A program made the translations under genes and the position numbers. The notes under the pieces are model-generated. The model saw only the letters and a program-made list of their open reading frames with translations, had not been told where the DNA came from and ran no database searches. A stretch of DNA of 64,000 nt from Acidobacteriota bacterium (GTDB taxonomy: Bacteria > Acidobacteriota > Thermoanaerobaculia > Gp7-AA8). Every line of letters starts with the position of its first letter. Within the stretch, counting starts at the first letter, position 1. The stretch spans positions 248,001 to 312,000 of the forward strand of contig JAFATB010000023.1 of the NCBI GenBank assembly GCA_019244185.1, given 5' to 3'. Shown one piece after another: positions 8,061 to 18,848 of the stretch.

Positions 8061-10847
8061 TCAGATCGTCGGCTGGTCCGGCACCGCGAGCGCGTCGACG
8101 ACGTCCTGGCAGCGCGCGCAGAGATCGCCGTCGTTCGCGACTTCCTCGCGGTACTGCCAGCAGCGCCCGCACTTGCGTCCGCGCGCGCGCGACATGGTGA
8201 TGCCGATGCGTCCGGCGCCTTCGAGCTCGACGAAGTCGGCGATCGAGTCGTCGGCGGGCTTCACGTCGACGTGCGAGACGATGAAGAGCTTCGCGAGATC
8301 GACGCCGAAGTCTTCGACGTTGCCGTGCAGCGCGATGTCGGCTTCGAGCGACTGGCCGATCTCCTTCGCCGCGCGCGCGCGTTCGAGGACGGAGAGCACG
8401 CCGTCGCGGAGGCGCAGCACGCGCGTCCACTTCGCGGTCTCGTCGTTGCCGAGGAGCGGCTCGAGCTTCGGGATGTCGGTGAGATGCACGGACGCTTCCT
8501 TCTCGCCCGGCATCGACTCGTAGATCTCGTCGGCGGTAAAGGTGAGGATCGGCGCGAGGACGGCGGTGAGGCCGCGCAGCACCTCGTACATCGCGGTCTG
8601 CGCGCTGCGGCGCTCGCGCGAATCGGGCGCGTCGGAGTACAGCGTGTCTTTCGACGCGTCGAGGTAGATCGCGGAGAGGTCGACGGTGCAGAGCTCGAGC
8701 ACGCGGTGATAGACGACGTGGAACTCGTACTCTTCGTACGCTTGGCGGCAGCGCGCGACGGTGCGCGCCGCGCGGTCGAGGATCCAGCGGTCGATCGGCA
8801 GCAGCTCCTCGTGCGGCAGCGCGTGCGTCGCGGGATCGAAGTCGGAGAGATTCGCGAGGAGATAGCGGGCGGTGTTGCGGATCTTGCGATAGCCGTCGCT
8901 CGTGCGGGCCATGATCTGCGGACCGAACGGCATGTCGTCGGTGTAGTCGCTGACGGCGACCCACAAACGCAGAATGTCGGCGCCGCTCTGCTTGATCACG
9001 TCCTGCGGCGACAGCGCGTTGCCGCTCGACTTCGACATCTTGTCGCCCGACTCATTGAGCACGAAGCCGCACGTGACGACCTGGCGGAACGGCGCGCCGC
9101 CTTCGATGGCGGTGCCGACGAGCAGCGACGAATGAAACCAGCCGCGATGCTGGTCGTGGCCTTCGAGATAGACGTCGCACGGCCAGCCGAGCTCCGGACG
9201 GCGTTTGAGCACGGCGATGTGCGAGCAGCCGGAGTCGAACCAGACGTCGAGGATGTCGGTCTCTTTGCGGAACTCCGTGCTGCCGCACGTGCACGGCGCG
9301 GTGTGAAAGTCGCTGACGGGACGCTCGTACCACGCGTCGGCGCCTTCGGCCCGGAAGATCTCCGCGACCTTCGCGAAGAGCTCCGGCGTCGCGACCGTCT
9401 CGTTGCACTGGTCGCAATACAGCACCGTGATCGGCACGCCCCAGAGGCGCTGGCGCGAGATGACCCAGTCGGGACGGTTCTCGATCATGCCGTAGATGCG
9501 CTCGCGTCCCCACGCGGGGAACCACTGCACGCGATCGATCTCTTCGAGCGCGCGCTTGCGCAGCCCGGTCTCGTCCATCGACACGAACCACTGTTCGGTG
9601 CCGCGGAAGATGATCGGGTTCTTGCAGCGCCAGCAGTGCGGGTACGAGTGCGTGATGGATTCGCCGAGGACGAGCGCGCCGGTCTCGCGCAAGTGTTCGA
9701 CGATCAGCGGATTCGCTTTGAACACGTGCAGCCCCGCCCAGCGCGGCACGTCCTGCGTGTACTCGCCGCGGTGATTGACGGGCGTGTAGATCTCGAGGCC
9801 GTACCGGCGGCCGGTGGCGAAGTCGTCGGCGCCGTGACCCGGCGCGGTGTGCACGAGGCCCGTGCCGGCGTCAAGCGTGACGTAGTCGCCGAGGACGAAC
9901 GTGCCTTCGCGATCGAGGAACGGATGCTTGTAGCGGAGATGCTCGAGCGCGGAGCCTCTGAACACCTTGCCGCCGCGCGCGTCGGTCCAGCCGAACTTCT
10001 GCACGACCTGCGGCAGGAGCTCGATCGCGACGAGGTAGTTCTCGCCGTCGTGCTCGACGACGACGTACTCGAAGTCGGGCTTCACGGCGATGGCGAGGTT
10101 CGCCGGCAGCGTCCACGGCGTCGTGGTCCAGATGATCGCGTAAAGCGGCTTCTCGATCGGCAGGTCGAGCTCGCGCACGGCTTCGTCGAGCATGCGGAAG
10201 CGCACGTAGATCGACGGCGACGTATGGTCGCGGTATTCGACTTCCGCTTCGGCGAGCGCGGACTGGTCGTACGTGCACCAGTGCACCGGCTTGATGCCTT
10301 TGTAGACGGCGCCGGTCTGGAAGACGCGGCCGAGTGCGTCGGCGATGTCGGCCTCGTAGTCGAACGACATCGTGGTGTACGGATGGTCCCAGTCGCCGAA
10401 GACGCCGAGGCGGACGAAGTCCTCTCGTTGGATATCCACGTATTTCGCGGCGAACTGGCGGCAGGCGCGGCGGATCTCGGCGGCCGGCATCTCCGCGCGC
10501 TTCGCGCCGAGCTCCTTGCCCACCGCGTGCTCGATGGGGAGACCGTGGCAGTCCCAGCCCGGCACGTACGGCGAGTCGAAGCCCATCATCGTGCGCGACT
10601 TGACGACGATGTCCTTGAGCGTCTTGTTGAGTGCGTGGCCGATGTGAATGCGGCCGTTCGCGTACGGCGGTCCGTCGTGCAGCACGAACTTCGGGCGGCC
10701 GGCGGACTTTTCGCGGATTCGTTCGTAGAGACCGAGTCCGCGCCAGTGCTCGAGCCGCTTCGGCTCGTTCTGCGGCAGGTTCGCCTTCATCGCGAAGGTG
10801 GTCTGCGGCAGATTGAGAGTCTTCTTGTAATCGCTGCTGTCCGCCAT
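8061..10847 (-). CDS. ileS: Isoleucyl-tRNA synthetase
   Basis: A 928-residue class I aminoacyl-tRNA synthetase charging tRNA-Ile. The HIGH signature is present at residues 68-71 (RIHIGHALN) and KMSKS in the second half (GDKMSKSSGNAL). The editing (CP1) domain, anticodon-binding domain and the C-terminal zinc-binding motif (CGRCWQY with a second C-x2-C about 15 residues later) are all in place. Length and domain order are those of the bacterial type. WVISRQRLWGVPI is the usual conserved block before the CP1 exit. No T-box-like leader is visible in the 33-bp gap upstream, so regulation is not obvious from sequence. Confidence 0.98.
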   Translation of the reverse strand: MADSSDYKKTLNLPQTTFAMKANLPQNEPKRLEHWRGLGLYERIREKSAGRPKFVLHDGPPYANGRIHIGHALNKTLKDIVVKSRTMMGFDSPYVPGWDCHGLPIEHAVGKELGAKRAEMPAAEIRRACRQFAAKYVDIQREDFVRLGVFGDWDHPYTTMSFDYEADIADALGRVFQTGAVYKGIKPVHWCTYDQSALAEAEVEYRDHTSPSIYVRFRMLDEAVRELDLPIEKPLYAIIWTTTPWTLPANLAIAVKPDFEYVVVEHDGENYLVAIELLPQVVQKFGWTDARGGKVFRGSALEHLRYKHPFLDREGTFVLGDYVTLDAGTGLVHTAPGHGADDFATGRRYGLEIYTPVNHRGEYTQDVPRWAGLHVFKANPLIVEHLRETGALVLGESITHSYPHCWRCKNPIIFRGTEQWFVSMDETGLRKRALEEIDRVQWFPAWGRERIYGMIENRPDWVISRQRLWGVPITVLYCDQCNETVATPELFAKVAEIFRAEGADAWYERPVSDFHTAPCTCGSTEFRKETDILDVWFDSGCSHIAVLKRRPELGWPCDVYLEGHDQHRGWFHSSLLVGTAIEGGAPFRQVVTCGFVLNESGDKMSKSSGNALSPQDVIKQSGADILRLWVAVSDYTDDMPFGPQIMARTSDGYRKIRNTARYLLANLSDFDPATHALPHEELLPIDRWILDRAARTVARCRQAYEEYEFHVVYHRVLELCTVDLSAIYLDASKDTLYSDAPDSRERRSAQTAMYEVLRGLTAVLAPILTFTADEIYESMPGEKEASVHLTDIPKLEPLLGNDETAKWTRVLRLRDGVLSVLERARAAKEIGQSLEADIALHGNVEDFGVDLAKLFIVSHVDVKPADDSIADFVELEGAGRIGITMSRARGRKCGRCWQYREEVANDGDLCARCQDVVDALAVPDQPTI

Positions 10848-10881
10848 GGGACCGCGAAACTAGCAGCCGACGCCGCGCATT

Positions 10882-12741
10882 TCAAGGACGCGCGGCAGCC
10901 CAGTCCCACAACGTCGCCGCGAACGGAAGCAACTGGAGCGCGTCTTCGGACGACATGTAGCGGTCGTTCATCAGCTGCAGCGTCGCGCTGGTGATGCGGC
11001 CGAGGTAGGCGTCGCGGCTCGGATAGCGCTGCGCGATCTGCTCCTTCGTGAACGGGAACATCGAGCCGGCGAAGCCGAGGCGATCGCCCTCGAAGCCGGT
11101 GCCCGGCGCGCGCAGATTCCAGCCGGTGTACGCCGCGAGCGGCACGGTGAGGAACGGAGCGCGCACGCCGGCGAGCTCGTTGCCGTCGGCATCGACCTGC
11201 GGCACGAGCGTGACGTAGTTGCCGGTGACGCGCGGCGGCTCGCTCGACTGATCCGCGCGCACCGGCGCGTAGGCCCATTTCGGAAACGCGATCTGTTTCG
11301 CGGCGAGATCTTCGACGCGGACGAGCGTGCCGTCGGCGATTTTGGGATAGCGGCTCGGCGGCGGCTCGGTGCCCTGCGTCACCCACGCGTTCATCGCGTC
11401 GATGAGCGCGTGCATCGTGAAGTAGTAGCCGATCGGGTTCTGCAGCGCCTGGCCGCCCGCCGCGACTTCCGGCGGCCACGGGCCGTCGATGTGGCCGGTG
11501 CCGGACACGAAGTAGAGACGCGACGTCGGAGGGAACGGCACGTCGCTCTTGCCGTCGGCGGTGGTGTGGATGAGCGAGCCTCCGCGCGACCAGTACTCGT
11601 GCGCGGTGTTGACGTAGAAGATCTTCGGCACCACGTGATCGGCGGTGGCGCGGTCGAGGAGTCCCGCGGTCACGCCGGTGACGGGATCGGTCGTCGGCAG
11701 ATCGGTGAACGGAAAGACGTCGACCGGATACGCGTACGGCACCGGCGTCAGAATCGCGCGCGACGGCTGCGCGAAGCGGTGATTGAAGTTGCCGCGACCG
11801 CCGCCCGGAACGTACGACAGCACGCCGTCGAAGACCTGCTGCCCGTTTTCATCCGCGTTGAAGCCGTCGTAGACGAAGTGGCGGAGGAAGCGGCCGGTCT
11901 GGGAGATGCCGAGCGCCAGCGCGTGTTTGACCGGAATCGGCGACGCCGGATCGTGCTTGGCCCACGCCACGAAGTCGCGCGTCGCGGCCATGCCGGCGCC
12001 GACGACGGCCGGGTCCGCGGCGGTGTAGACGATCTCGTAGATCGTGTGCGGTTGAAAGCCGCCGTCGAGCGCGATGGTGCGGTCGTCGGTGAAGTGCCAC
12101 TTCGCGCGTGGAATCGTGCGGCGCGCCGCGCCCATGCTCTCGCGCTGGGTCAGAACGTTGTCGCGGCCGTTGCGGTCCGCGACCGGGTAGCCGATGCCTC
12201 CGAGCTGGCTCATGACCTCGTGGCCGTACGACGCGTCGACGATGTTGCCGATCGTGTACGTCGGCGCCGGCTTCTCGACGATGAAGTCGGAGCGCACGCG
12301 GCCGCGCACGCCGCGCGCGATGGGCGCGTCGAAGTGCAGGAGCGTGGGATCGGGCCGCACGTCGAACTGCCACGCCAGCCACACCATCGTGTAGCCGCGG
12401 CGGAAGAGCGTGTCGTCGTTTTTCGGATCGGCGAAGAAGCCGATGCCGCCGCGGTTCGGGACTTCGAGATAGAGCGTCTCGTTGCCGCCGCACTTCGGGC
12501 GAAGGATCACGACGTCGGAGGTGAAGGTGACTTCTCCGTGCTCGTCGCGCGGCGCTTTGTCGAGATCGGTGACGATCTTGTTGTGCGGATTGTTCGGATC
12601 GACGGCGAAGAGGACGCGGCCGGTGATCTTCTCGTAGCGGTCGCCGACGTCGGTGCGCGACGCGATGTCGAGGCGCACGACGCGGGCGGAGGCGGAGACG
12701 GCGGCGAACGTGAGGAGAGCGATCGCAAACAATCGGCGCAT
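10882..12741 (-). CDS. Secreted alpha/beta-hydrolase-domain protein (Abhydrolase_10-like)
   Basis: A 619-residue exported protein. The N-terminus MRRLFAIALLTFAAVSASA is a signal peptide. The body matches the large 'alpha/beta hydrolase domain' family: LEVPNRGGIGF near residue 95, TMVWLAWQFDVRPD, and the nucleophile-elbow-like GISQTGRFLRHFVYDG around residues 285-300, where the serine of G-I-S-Q-T would be the nucleophile. A catalytic His is likely in the TGHIDG segment near residue 405. The enzyme class is probably esterase-like, but the substrate is unknown. It is followed downstream by ileS and preceded by mltD on the same strand with short gaps; functional linkage is not evident. Confidence 0.82.
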   Translation of the reverse strand: MRRLFAIALLTFAAVSASARVVRLDIASRTDVGDRYEKITGRVLFAVDPNNPHNKIVTDLDKAPRDEHGEVTFTSDVVILRPKCGGNETLYLEVPNRGGIGFFADPKNDDTLFRRGYTMVWLAWQFDVRPDPTLLHFDAPIARGVRGRVRSDFIVEKPAPTYTIGNIVDASYGHEVMSQLGGIGYPVADRNGRDNVLTQRESMGAARRTIPRAKWHFTDDRTIALDGGFQPHTIYEIVYTAADPAVVGAGMAATRDFVAWAKHDPASPIPVKHALALGISQTGRFLRHFVYDGFNADENGQQVFDGVLSYVPGGGRGNFNHRFAQPSRAILTPVPYAYPVDVFPFTDLPTTDPVTGVTAGLLDRATADHVVPKIFYVNTAHEYWSRGGSLIHTTADGKSDVPFPPTSRLYFVSGTGHIDGPWPPEVAAGGQALQNPIGYYFTMHALIDAMNAWVTQGTEPPPSRYPKIADGTLVRVEDLAAKQIAFPKWAYAPVRADQSSEPPRVTGNYVTLVPQVDADGNELAGVRAPFLTVPLAAYTGWNLRAPGTGFEGDRLGFAGSMFPFTKEQIAQRYPSRDAYLGRITSATLQLMNDRYMSSEDALQLLPFAATLWDWAAARP

Positions 12742-12773
12742 GGGCCGAGTCTACGAAAAAGATCGTGGGATGT

Positions 12774-14150
12774 TTACATGCCGCCCGCGGTGAGCGTCCT
12801 GGGCGCGCTCACGCGCAGCCTCTGGCCTTTGTGAATCGTGGCGCTCTTCGACAGGTCGTTCAGCTCGCGCAGCTCGGCGACGCTGAGGCCGTTCTTCTTC
12901 GCGATCGAGTAGAGCGTGTCGCCCTTGCGCACCGCGTAGTAGAACTCCTCGTCGTCGCTGTGGGCGAGGAGCGCGCCGAGCTCGCGCGCGCGGACGGGCA
13001 CGTAGATCGTGTCGCCGGCGCCGACGCGCGCGGCTTCGTCGAGGTCGTTGATGGCGAGCAGCGTCTCCGGCGTCGTGCCGAGCTTGCGCGCGAGGCGCTT
13101 CACGTTGTCGCCGTCGCGCAGCGTGAACGAGCAGAACTGCACGTATGCGTCTTCCTGGCGCAGCGTGTCGGCGCGGGCGGCGAGCGTCTCGGCCGCTTTC
13201 GACGGCACGACCACCGACGCGCGTCCGGGCGGCACGACGCCGCGGCGGAGCGAGGGATTCAGCGCGCGCAAAACCTCCGGATCGACGCCGACGGCCTCGC
13301 TGATGTACTGCAGCGAGACCGGCCCGCGCACGTCGACGCGTTTCTCGTCGAGGTCGGTCGCCTTGCCGAGCGTGAAGCCGTAGGTCTGCGGGTCGCTGGC
13401 GATGAGGAGCGTCGCGAAGAACGTCGGCACGTAGCCGCGCGTTTCCTTCGGCAGCGCGGCGTTTTCCTGCAGTTCCCAGAACGTCGTCGCGCCGTTCTCG
13501 GCGAGCGAGCGTTTCACGCGGCCGGGGCCGCAGTTGTATGCGGCGACGGTGAGCGCCCAGTCGTCGAACATGCGATAGAGGTCTTTGAGGTACGCGGCCG
13601 CCGCGCGCGTGGAGCGTTCGGGATCGGCGCGCTCGTCGACCCACCAGTCGACGCGCAGTCCGTACTCGCGCGCCGTCTCGGGCATGAACTGCCAGATGCC
13701 GTGCGCGCCGGCGGTCGACGTGAGCGTCGGCACGTACGCGCTTTCGATGACCGGGAGGTAGGCGAGACCTTTGGGCAGGTTCTGATCGGCGAGCGCTTTG
13801 TCGATCAGCTTCTTGTAGCGCGCCGAGCGGATCAGCGACGTCTGGATGCTGTCCTTCATGTCGACGCTGAAGAGGCGGACGGCGGCGTCGATGGTGCGGT
13901 GTTGCGGGATGGGAATCGAGGCGGCGGCTTCGAGGTCGACGGCCGGCGCGTTCGCCGGGACCTTGTCGTTCGCGCGCGCGACGATCTGCGCGTACGCGGC
14001 CTCGAGCTCGCGGCGGTATTCGTCGGCGTCGATCTGCGAGGAGACTTTCGGCGCGGCGGCAGCGGTGGGGAGCACCTTCGGCGCGGGCGCCGAGCTCGCG
14101 CACGCAACGGCATACAACGCCACCATCGACAACATCGCTGTGTTGCGCAT
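12774..14150 (-). CDS. mltD: Membrane-bound lytic murein transglycosylase D-like lipoprotein
   Basis: A 458-residue MltD-type lytic transglycosylase that cleaves the MurNAc-GlcNAc bond of peptidoglycan. The N-terminus ends in a lipobox with Cys17 (A-V-A-C), so it should be a lipoprotein. The SLT catalytic Glu is in LPVIESAYVP (about E136), followed by AGAHGIWQFMPETAREYGL and AYNCGPGRVK, the usual SLT motifs. Two LysM repeats are at about residues 320-385 and 405-450 (the second contains VRKGDTLYSIAKKNGLS). Size and order fit the family well. It stands alone between the hydrolase gene and the MglA-like gene. Confidence 0.94.
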   Translation of the reverse strand: MRNTAMLSMVALYAVACASSAPAPKVLPTAAAAPKVSSQIDADEYRRELEAAYAQIVARANDKVPANAPAVDLEAAASIPIPQHRTIDAAVRLFSVDMKDSIQTSLIRSARYKKLIDKALADQNLPKGLAYLPVIESAYVPTLTSTAGAHGIWQFMPETAREYGLRVDWWVDERADPERSTRAAAAYLKDLYRMFDDWALTVAAYNCGPGRVKRSLAENGATTFWELQENAALPKETRGYVPTFFATLLIASDPQTYGFTLGKATDLDEKRVDVRGPVSLQYISEAVGVDPEVLRALNPSLRRGVVPPGRASVVVPSKAAETLAARADTLRQEDAYVQFCSFTLRDGDNVKRLARKLGTTPETLLAINDLDEAARVGAGDTIYVPVRARELGALLAHSDDEEFYYAVRKGDTLYSIAKKNGLSVAELRELNDLSKSATIHKGQRLRVSAPRTLTAGGM

Positions 14151-14185
14151 CGCGCACCCCCTCGCGTCCCGGCCGTCGCGGCGGC

Positions 14186-15760
14186 CTATGTGAGATCGAT
14201 CTTCAGGTTGACCGAAAGACTCTGAACGTTGGCGGTGTCGCCGAGGTCGACGGTCTGGTCGTCCGTGCGAACCACGCCTTGCCCTTCGTCTTCGAACGTT
14301 AGTGTAACCCGAACGGATTTGGCGCGAGGGAGGACGTCGGGCGGGACCTGCAGATGAAGGGTGCGAACGATGTCGCGTCGGGGCTGGAGCGCGGAGAGCT
14401 CGGCGAGCACGTCGCGCTTGGGCGGCTTCGGGGTCGTGGTCTGCGTCGCGCGTTTGCGCAGCGCCTCGAGCTCCGCCATGACGTCGACGGAGGAGCGCAC
14501 CTTCACCGTCTTGACTTCCGGTTGCGCTTTCTGCGGCTTCTCCGTTTCGGCGAAGCGGATGTCGGGCTCGGGCACGGACGGCGGCGCGATGACGTCGGGT
14601 GCGAGCGGCGCGGACGCGCTGAACGGCGGCGCGACGAGATCGTCGAGCGACATGAGCGGCGCGGGCGGCGGCTCGGGTGCGGCGGGCGGCGGGGGAGGCG
14701 TCAGTTCGGCCTCGGCGGCGAATGGTTCCGGCTCGGGCTCGGGCGCGGCGTCGATCGTCGTCTCGAGCTCTTCATGCTGCGCGGGCGGCTCCGCGACCGG
14801 CACGTCGAAGAGGATGCGGCGGTCGATCGTCGTCGCCGCAACGGTGGCTTCGGGATCGAACGCGTCTTCCATCGGCGCGGACATGGGCGGCGCGGACATT
14901 GGCGGCGCGGGCATCGGCGGCGCGACCGGCATCGGCGCGGTGACCGGCTCCGTCATCGTCGTCGTCGCGGTGGCGGCGGCGGCCTGCACGAACGTCGGAG
15001 ACGACGACGCGCTTGCGGCAAGCGATGGTGCGATCGCGGGAGCGGGCGGTGGTGGTGCGGACGCGGGCGTGGGCGTCGCGGTCAGCGTGCGCGCGGGGCT
15101 CGGCGCGTTCTCCTGCACGCGGAACTGCGCGACACGTGCGGGCGGCGCGGGGCGCGCGGGCTCGTCGCCCGTCATCCTGCGGCGCAGCGTGCGCAGCGTC
15201 AGCTTCGAGATCACCTTCAGCGTCTCGAAGACGCCGGTGCCGGCGGAGGCGACCGACTCCACGTGCTCGAAGCGGCGCTGCGGATCGAGCGCATCGAGCA
15301 TCGTCTCGACGGGCGCGATGTTCGGCAGATCGCGTTTGTTGAGCTGCAGGACCATCGGGATCTCGTCGAGATCGAGGCCGATCTCGGCGAGGTTCTCGCG
15401 CAGGTTGCGCAGGCTCTCGACGTTCGCGTCGAGCATCGCCGTCTGCGAGTCGGCGACGAAGACCATGCCGTCGACGCCTTTCAGCACGAGCTTGCGCGTG
15501 GTGTTGTAGAAGACCTGCCCCGGCACGGTGTAGAGCTGCAGCCGCGTCTTGAAGCCGCCGATCACGCCGACGTCGATCGGCAGCAGATCGAAGAACAGCG
15601 TCCGGTCGGTCTCCGTCTCGAGACTGACCATCTCGCCGCGGCTCTGCGGCGAGGTCTTCGTGTAGATGTGGTGGAGGTTGGTGGTCTTCCCGCAGAGACC
15701 CGGACCGTAATACACGATCTTCGCGGCCATCTGCATCGTCGCGTAGTTGAAGAAGACCAT
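14186..15760 (-). CDS. MglA/Arf-like GTPase with long Pro/Ala-rich C-terminal extension
   Basis: A 524-residue protein. Residues of about 1-200 form an MglA-type small GTPase: P-loop GPGLCGKTT at 19-27, LYTVPGQVFY (G3-like) and LNKRDL (G4). In MglA this switch controls cell polarity and motility. The remaining 320 residues are unusual: a low-complexity Pro/Ala/Glu-rich linker (residues of about 205-440), then a KRD/MAELEALRKR amphipathic stretch and a C-terminal segment with predicted beta strands (LHLQVPPDVLPRAKSVRVTL). Ordinary MglA proteins stop near 195 residues. No MglB/roadblock gene is adjacent. The extension could tether the GTPase to another complex (inference). Confidence 0.88.
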   Translation of the reverse strand: MVFFNYATMQMAAKIVYYGPGLCGKTTNLHHIYTKTSPQSRGEMVSLETETDRTLFFDLLPIDVGVIGGFKTRLQLYTVPGQVFYNTTRKLVLKGVDGMVFVADSQTAMLDANVESLRNLRENLAEIGLDLDEIPMVLQLNKRDLPNIAPVETMLDALDPQRRFEHVESVASAGTGVFETLKVISKLTLRTLRRRMTGDEPARPAPPARVAQFRVQENAPSPARTLTATPTPASAPPPPAPAIAPSLAASASSSPTFVQAAAATATTTMTEPVTAPMPVAPPMPAPPMSAPPMSAPMEDAFDPEATVAATTIDRRILFDVPVAEPPAQHEELETTIDAAPEPEPEPFAAEAELTPPPPPAAPEPPPAPLMSLDDLVAPPFSASAPLAPDVIAPPSVPEPDIRFAETEKPQKAQPEVKTVKVRSSVDVMAELEALRKRATQTTTPKPPKRDVLAELSALQPRRDIVRTLHLQVPPDVLPRAKSVRVTLTFEDEGQGVVRTDDQTVDLGDTANVQSLSVNLKIDLT

Positions 15761-15794
15761 CGTCGTGTTCCGAGGCGGGCGATCGTAGCACCCG

Positions 15795-16547
15795 CTACTT
15801 CAGGCTAGCAAGGTTCGGTCCGCCGAGCACGCGCGCGAGAAGTGCGTACAGTTCCGCGACTTGCGGATCGTCGGCGAGCGCGGCGAGATGGCGCTCGAGG
15901 ACGTCGCGATCGCCGCGCACAGCCGGACCCGTGAAGCGCCGCGCGTCGGTGTGCTTCCGCCAGTTTTCGATCGCGGACAATGCCAGCGCGACAAGGTCTT
16001 CGCGCACGTCGCCGACGCCCGCGCGCTCCATGAGCCGTTGCGCGACGTCGAGCGACGCGGCGACGTAGTTCGAGCCGAACACCGCCGCCGCGTGATACAG
16101 CGCCTTCTGCTCCAGCGCGACTTCCGCGAAGCGCGCGCCGACGGCGGCCGCGATCAGCTTCGCCGTCCGCTTGTGCGCGCCTTCGAACACGAGCAGCGTG
16201 TTGTCGAGGTCCGACGGCTCGCCGACCGGCGGCAGCGACTTCAGCGGATGGAGCGAGAAGCCGCCGCGCAGACTGGCCAGCGCGCCGCTCGCGTGAAAAA
16301 TCAGCGCGTCGGATTCCGGCACCTGCTCCGCCACGAGCGGTATCGCGCGGTCGCTCACGGCGACGAGGAGGAGCTCCGACTCGCGCGCGAGATCGCCGAG
16401 GTCCATGCGGGCGGTGCCGAGCAACTCGGCGATGCGGCTGCGCGAGGCGTCGCGCAGCCAGACGCCGGAGAGCGGCCAGCCGATCCGCTTCCACGCGGAG
16501 CCGAAAGCCCATGCGGCGCGGCCGCCGCCTAAAATGCCGAGGCGCAT
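15795..16547 (-). CDS. Rossmann-like/DUF2520 domain protein
   Basis: A 250-residue protein of the Rossmann-fold plus DUF2520 family, distantly related to pyrroline-5-carboxylate reductase and ketopantoate reductase-like dehydrogenases. It starts MRLGILGGGRAAWAFG, a G-x-G-x-x-A dinucleotide-binding loop. SLHPLKSLPP and the helical C-terminal half (ALYHAAAVFGSNYVAA) are typical of DUF2520 proteins. The reaction is not established. ATG 16547 was taken because the Rossmann motif begins there; the upstream extension overlaps the divergent gene. The divergent neighbour starts within a few bases, so each promoter must lie inside the other gene's coding region. Confidence 0.88.
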   Translation of the reverse strand: MRLGILGGGRAAWAFGSAWKRIGWPLSGVWLRDASRSRIAELLGTARMDLGDLARESELLLVAVSDRAIPLVAEQVPESDALIFHASGALASLRGGFSLHPLKSLPPVGEPSDLDNTLLVFEGAHKRTAKLIAAAVGARFAEVALEQKALYHAAAVFGSNYVAASLDVAQRLMERAGVGDVREDLVALALSAIENWRKHTDARRFTGPAVRGDRDVLERHLAALADDPQVAELYALLARVLGGPNLASLK

Positions 16548-16560
16548 AATGAGCAGGACG

Positions 16561-16907
16561 ATGCGAACTGCTGCTGCCGTGATTCTCGCACTGATCGGGA
16601 CGGTTGCCTTTGCCGCGCCGCCGTCGACGTGCAACCTCGAAGGCGATTACGCGCGCGCGCTCTGTGCTTACCAGCACCGCAACTTCGGCGAGGCGGAGAA
16701 CGGCTTCCGCGCGCTGATGGAGCAGACCGAGCAGACGCCCGAAACGATCCGCGCGACGTACTTTCTCGCGCGGACGCTGATGAAGACTGGCCGCTTCGAC
16801 GAGGCCAGCGCGCTCTTCGTCAGAATCTACTCGCTCGACAAATCGTTTTACGACACGTGGAACTGCGACTATCTCCTCGGCGAATGCAGGAAGGCGCTCG
16901 GTAAGTA

Positions 16908-16908
<1 letters not shown>
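16561..16908 (+). CDS. Small exported TPR-like protein
   Basis: A 115-residue protein (ATG 16561; a second in-frame ATG four codons upstream at 16549 is possible). It begins MRTAAAVILALIGTVAFA, a signal peptide, and then shows two tetratricopeptide-like helices (YARALCAYQHRNFGEAENGF and the related segment ending in FDEASALFVRIY). It has four cysteines. The stop codon overlaps the start of the sigma-54-type regulator by one base (TAATG), so the two are translationally coupled. It may be a periplasmic accessory to the regulatory module, but no partner is known. The gene head lies against the divergent DUF2520 start. Confidence 0.72.
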
Positions 16909-18440
<1,532 letters not shown>

Positions 18441-18649
18441 TAAATTTAACAAAATGAGCAGCTTGCAAGTGGCGCGCGGCGGATTCAAGGCGAATTGTGG
18501 CGAAATGCCGCAGGTGCTCATCCGGTCACAAAAAGCGGCTCTCTCGTGTAAACTGCGCCGGAACATGCACTTAGGCGTCGTTTCGCGAAGCTGGCGCACG
18601 TGGCAGTCGCGTTGCTCAAGGGTGGCCCCGACACATGAGGGGGGCAACG

Positions 18650-18820
18650 ATGAACAACGCAGCGCAAACCCGCACCAACAAGCTCGAAACCGCCGTCTCG
18701 GCCGCGTACGCGCTGCCGGCGATGCTCGCGGCGAACACCGTCGCGCTGCTGGCTCTCGACCAGCTCGGCGGCATCCCCCACTGGATCAAGACCGCCGTCA
18801 GCCTGTTCCTCTCCTTTTAG
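18650..18820 (+). CDS. Tiny hydrophobic membrane protein
   Basis: A 56-residue ORF beginning MNNAAQTRTNKLETAVSAAY behind a purine-rich RBS (AGGGGGGCAACG then ATG). It has one or two hydrophobic segments: LPAMLAANTVALLALDQLGG and the C-terminal TAVSLFLSF. It lies between the Fis-type regulator and the RsbW-like kinase on the same strand, 28 bp before the latter. I do not recognise the family and give no function. The 209-bp gap upstream (18441-18649) has no ORF and an A+T-richer start than its neighbours, so it may hold the promoter for this gene and the partner-switching genes. Confidence 0.6.
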   Translation: MNNAAQTRTNKLETAVSAAYALPAMLAANTVALLALDQLGGIPHWIKTAVSLFLSF

Positions 18821-18848
18821 CCGGAGTCGTGCGGAGGATCATCACCCC

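Noticed and set aside
8271..10994. A 907-residue plus-strand open frame
   Set aside because: It is the antisense of ileS. The coding evidence is all on the minus strand.
14600..15150. Repetitive GGCGCGGACAT-type stretches as a CRISPR or minisatellite
   Set aside because: They are in frame and encode Pro/Ala/Met repeats in the GTPase tail; no spacer pattern.
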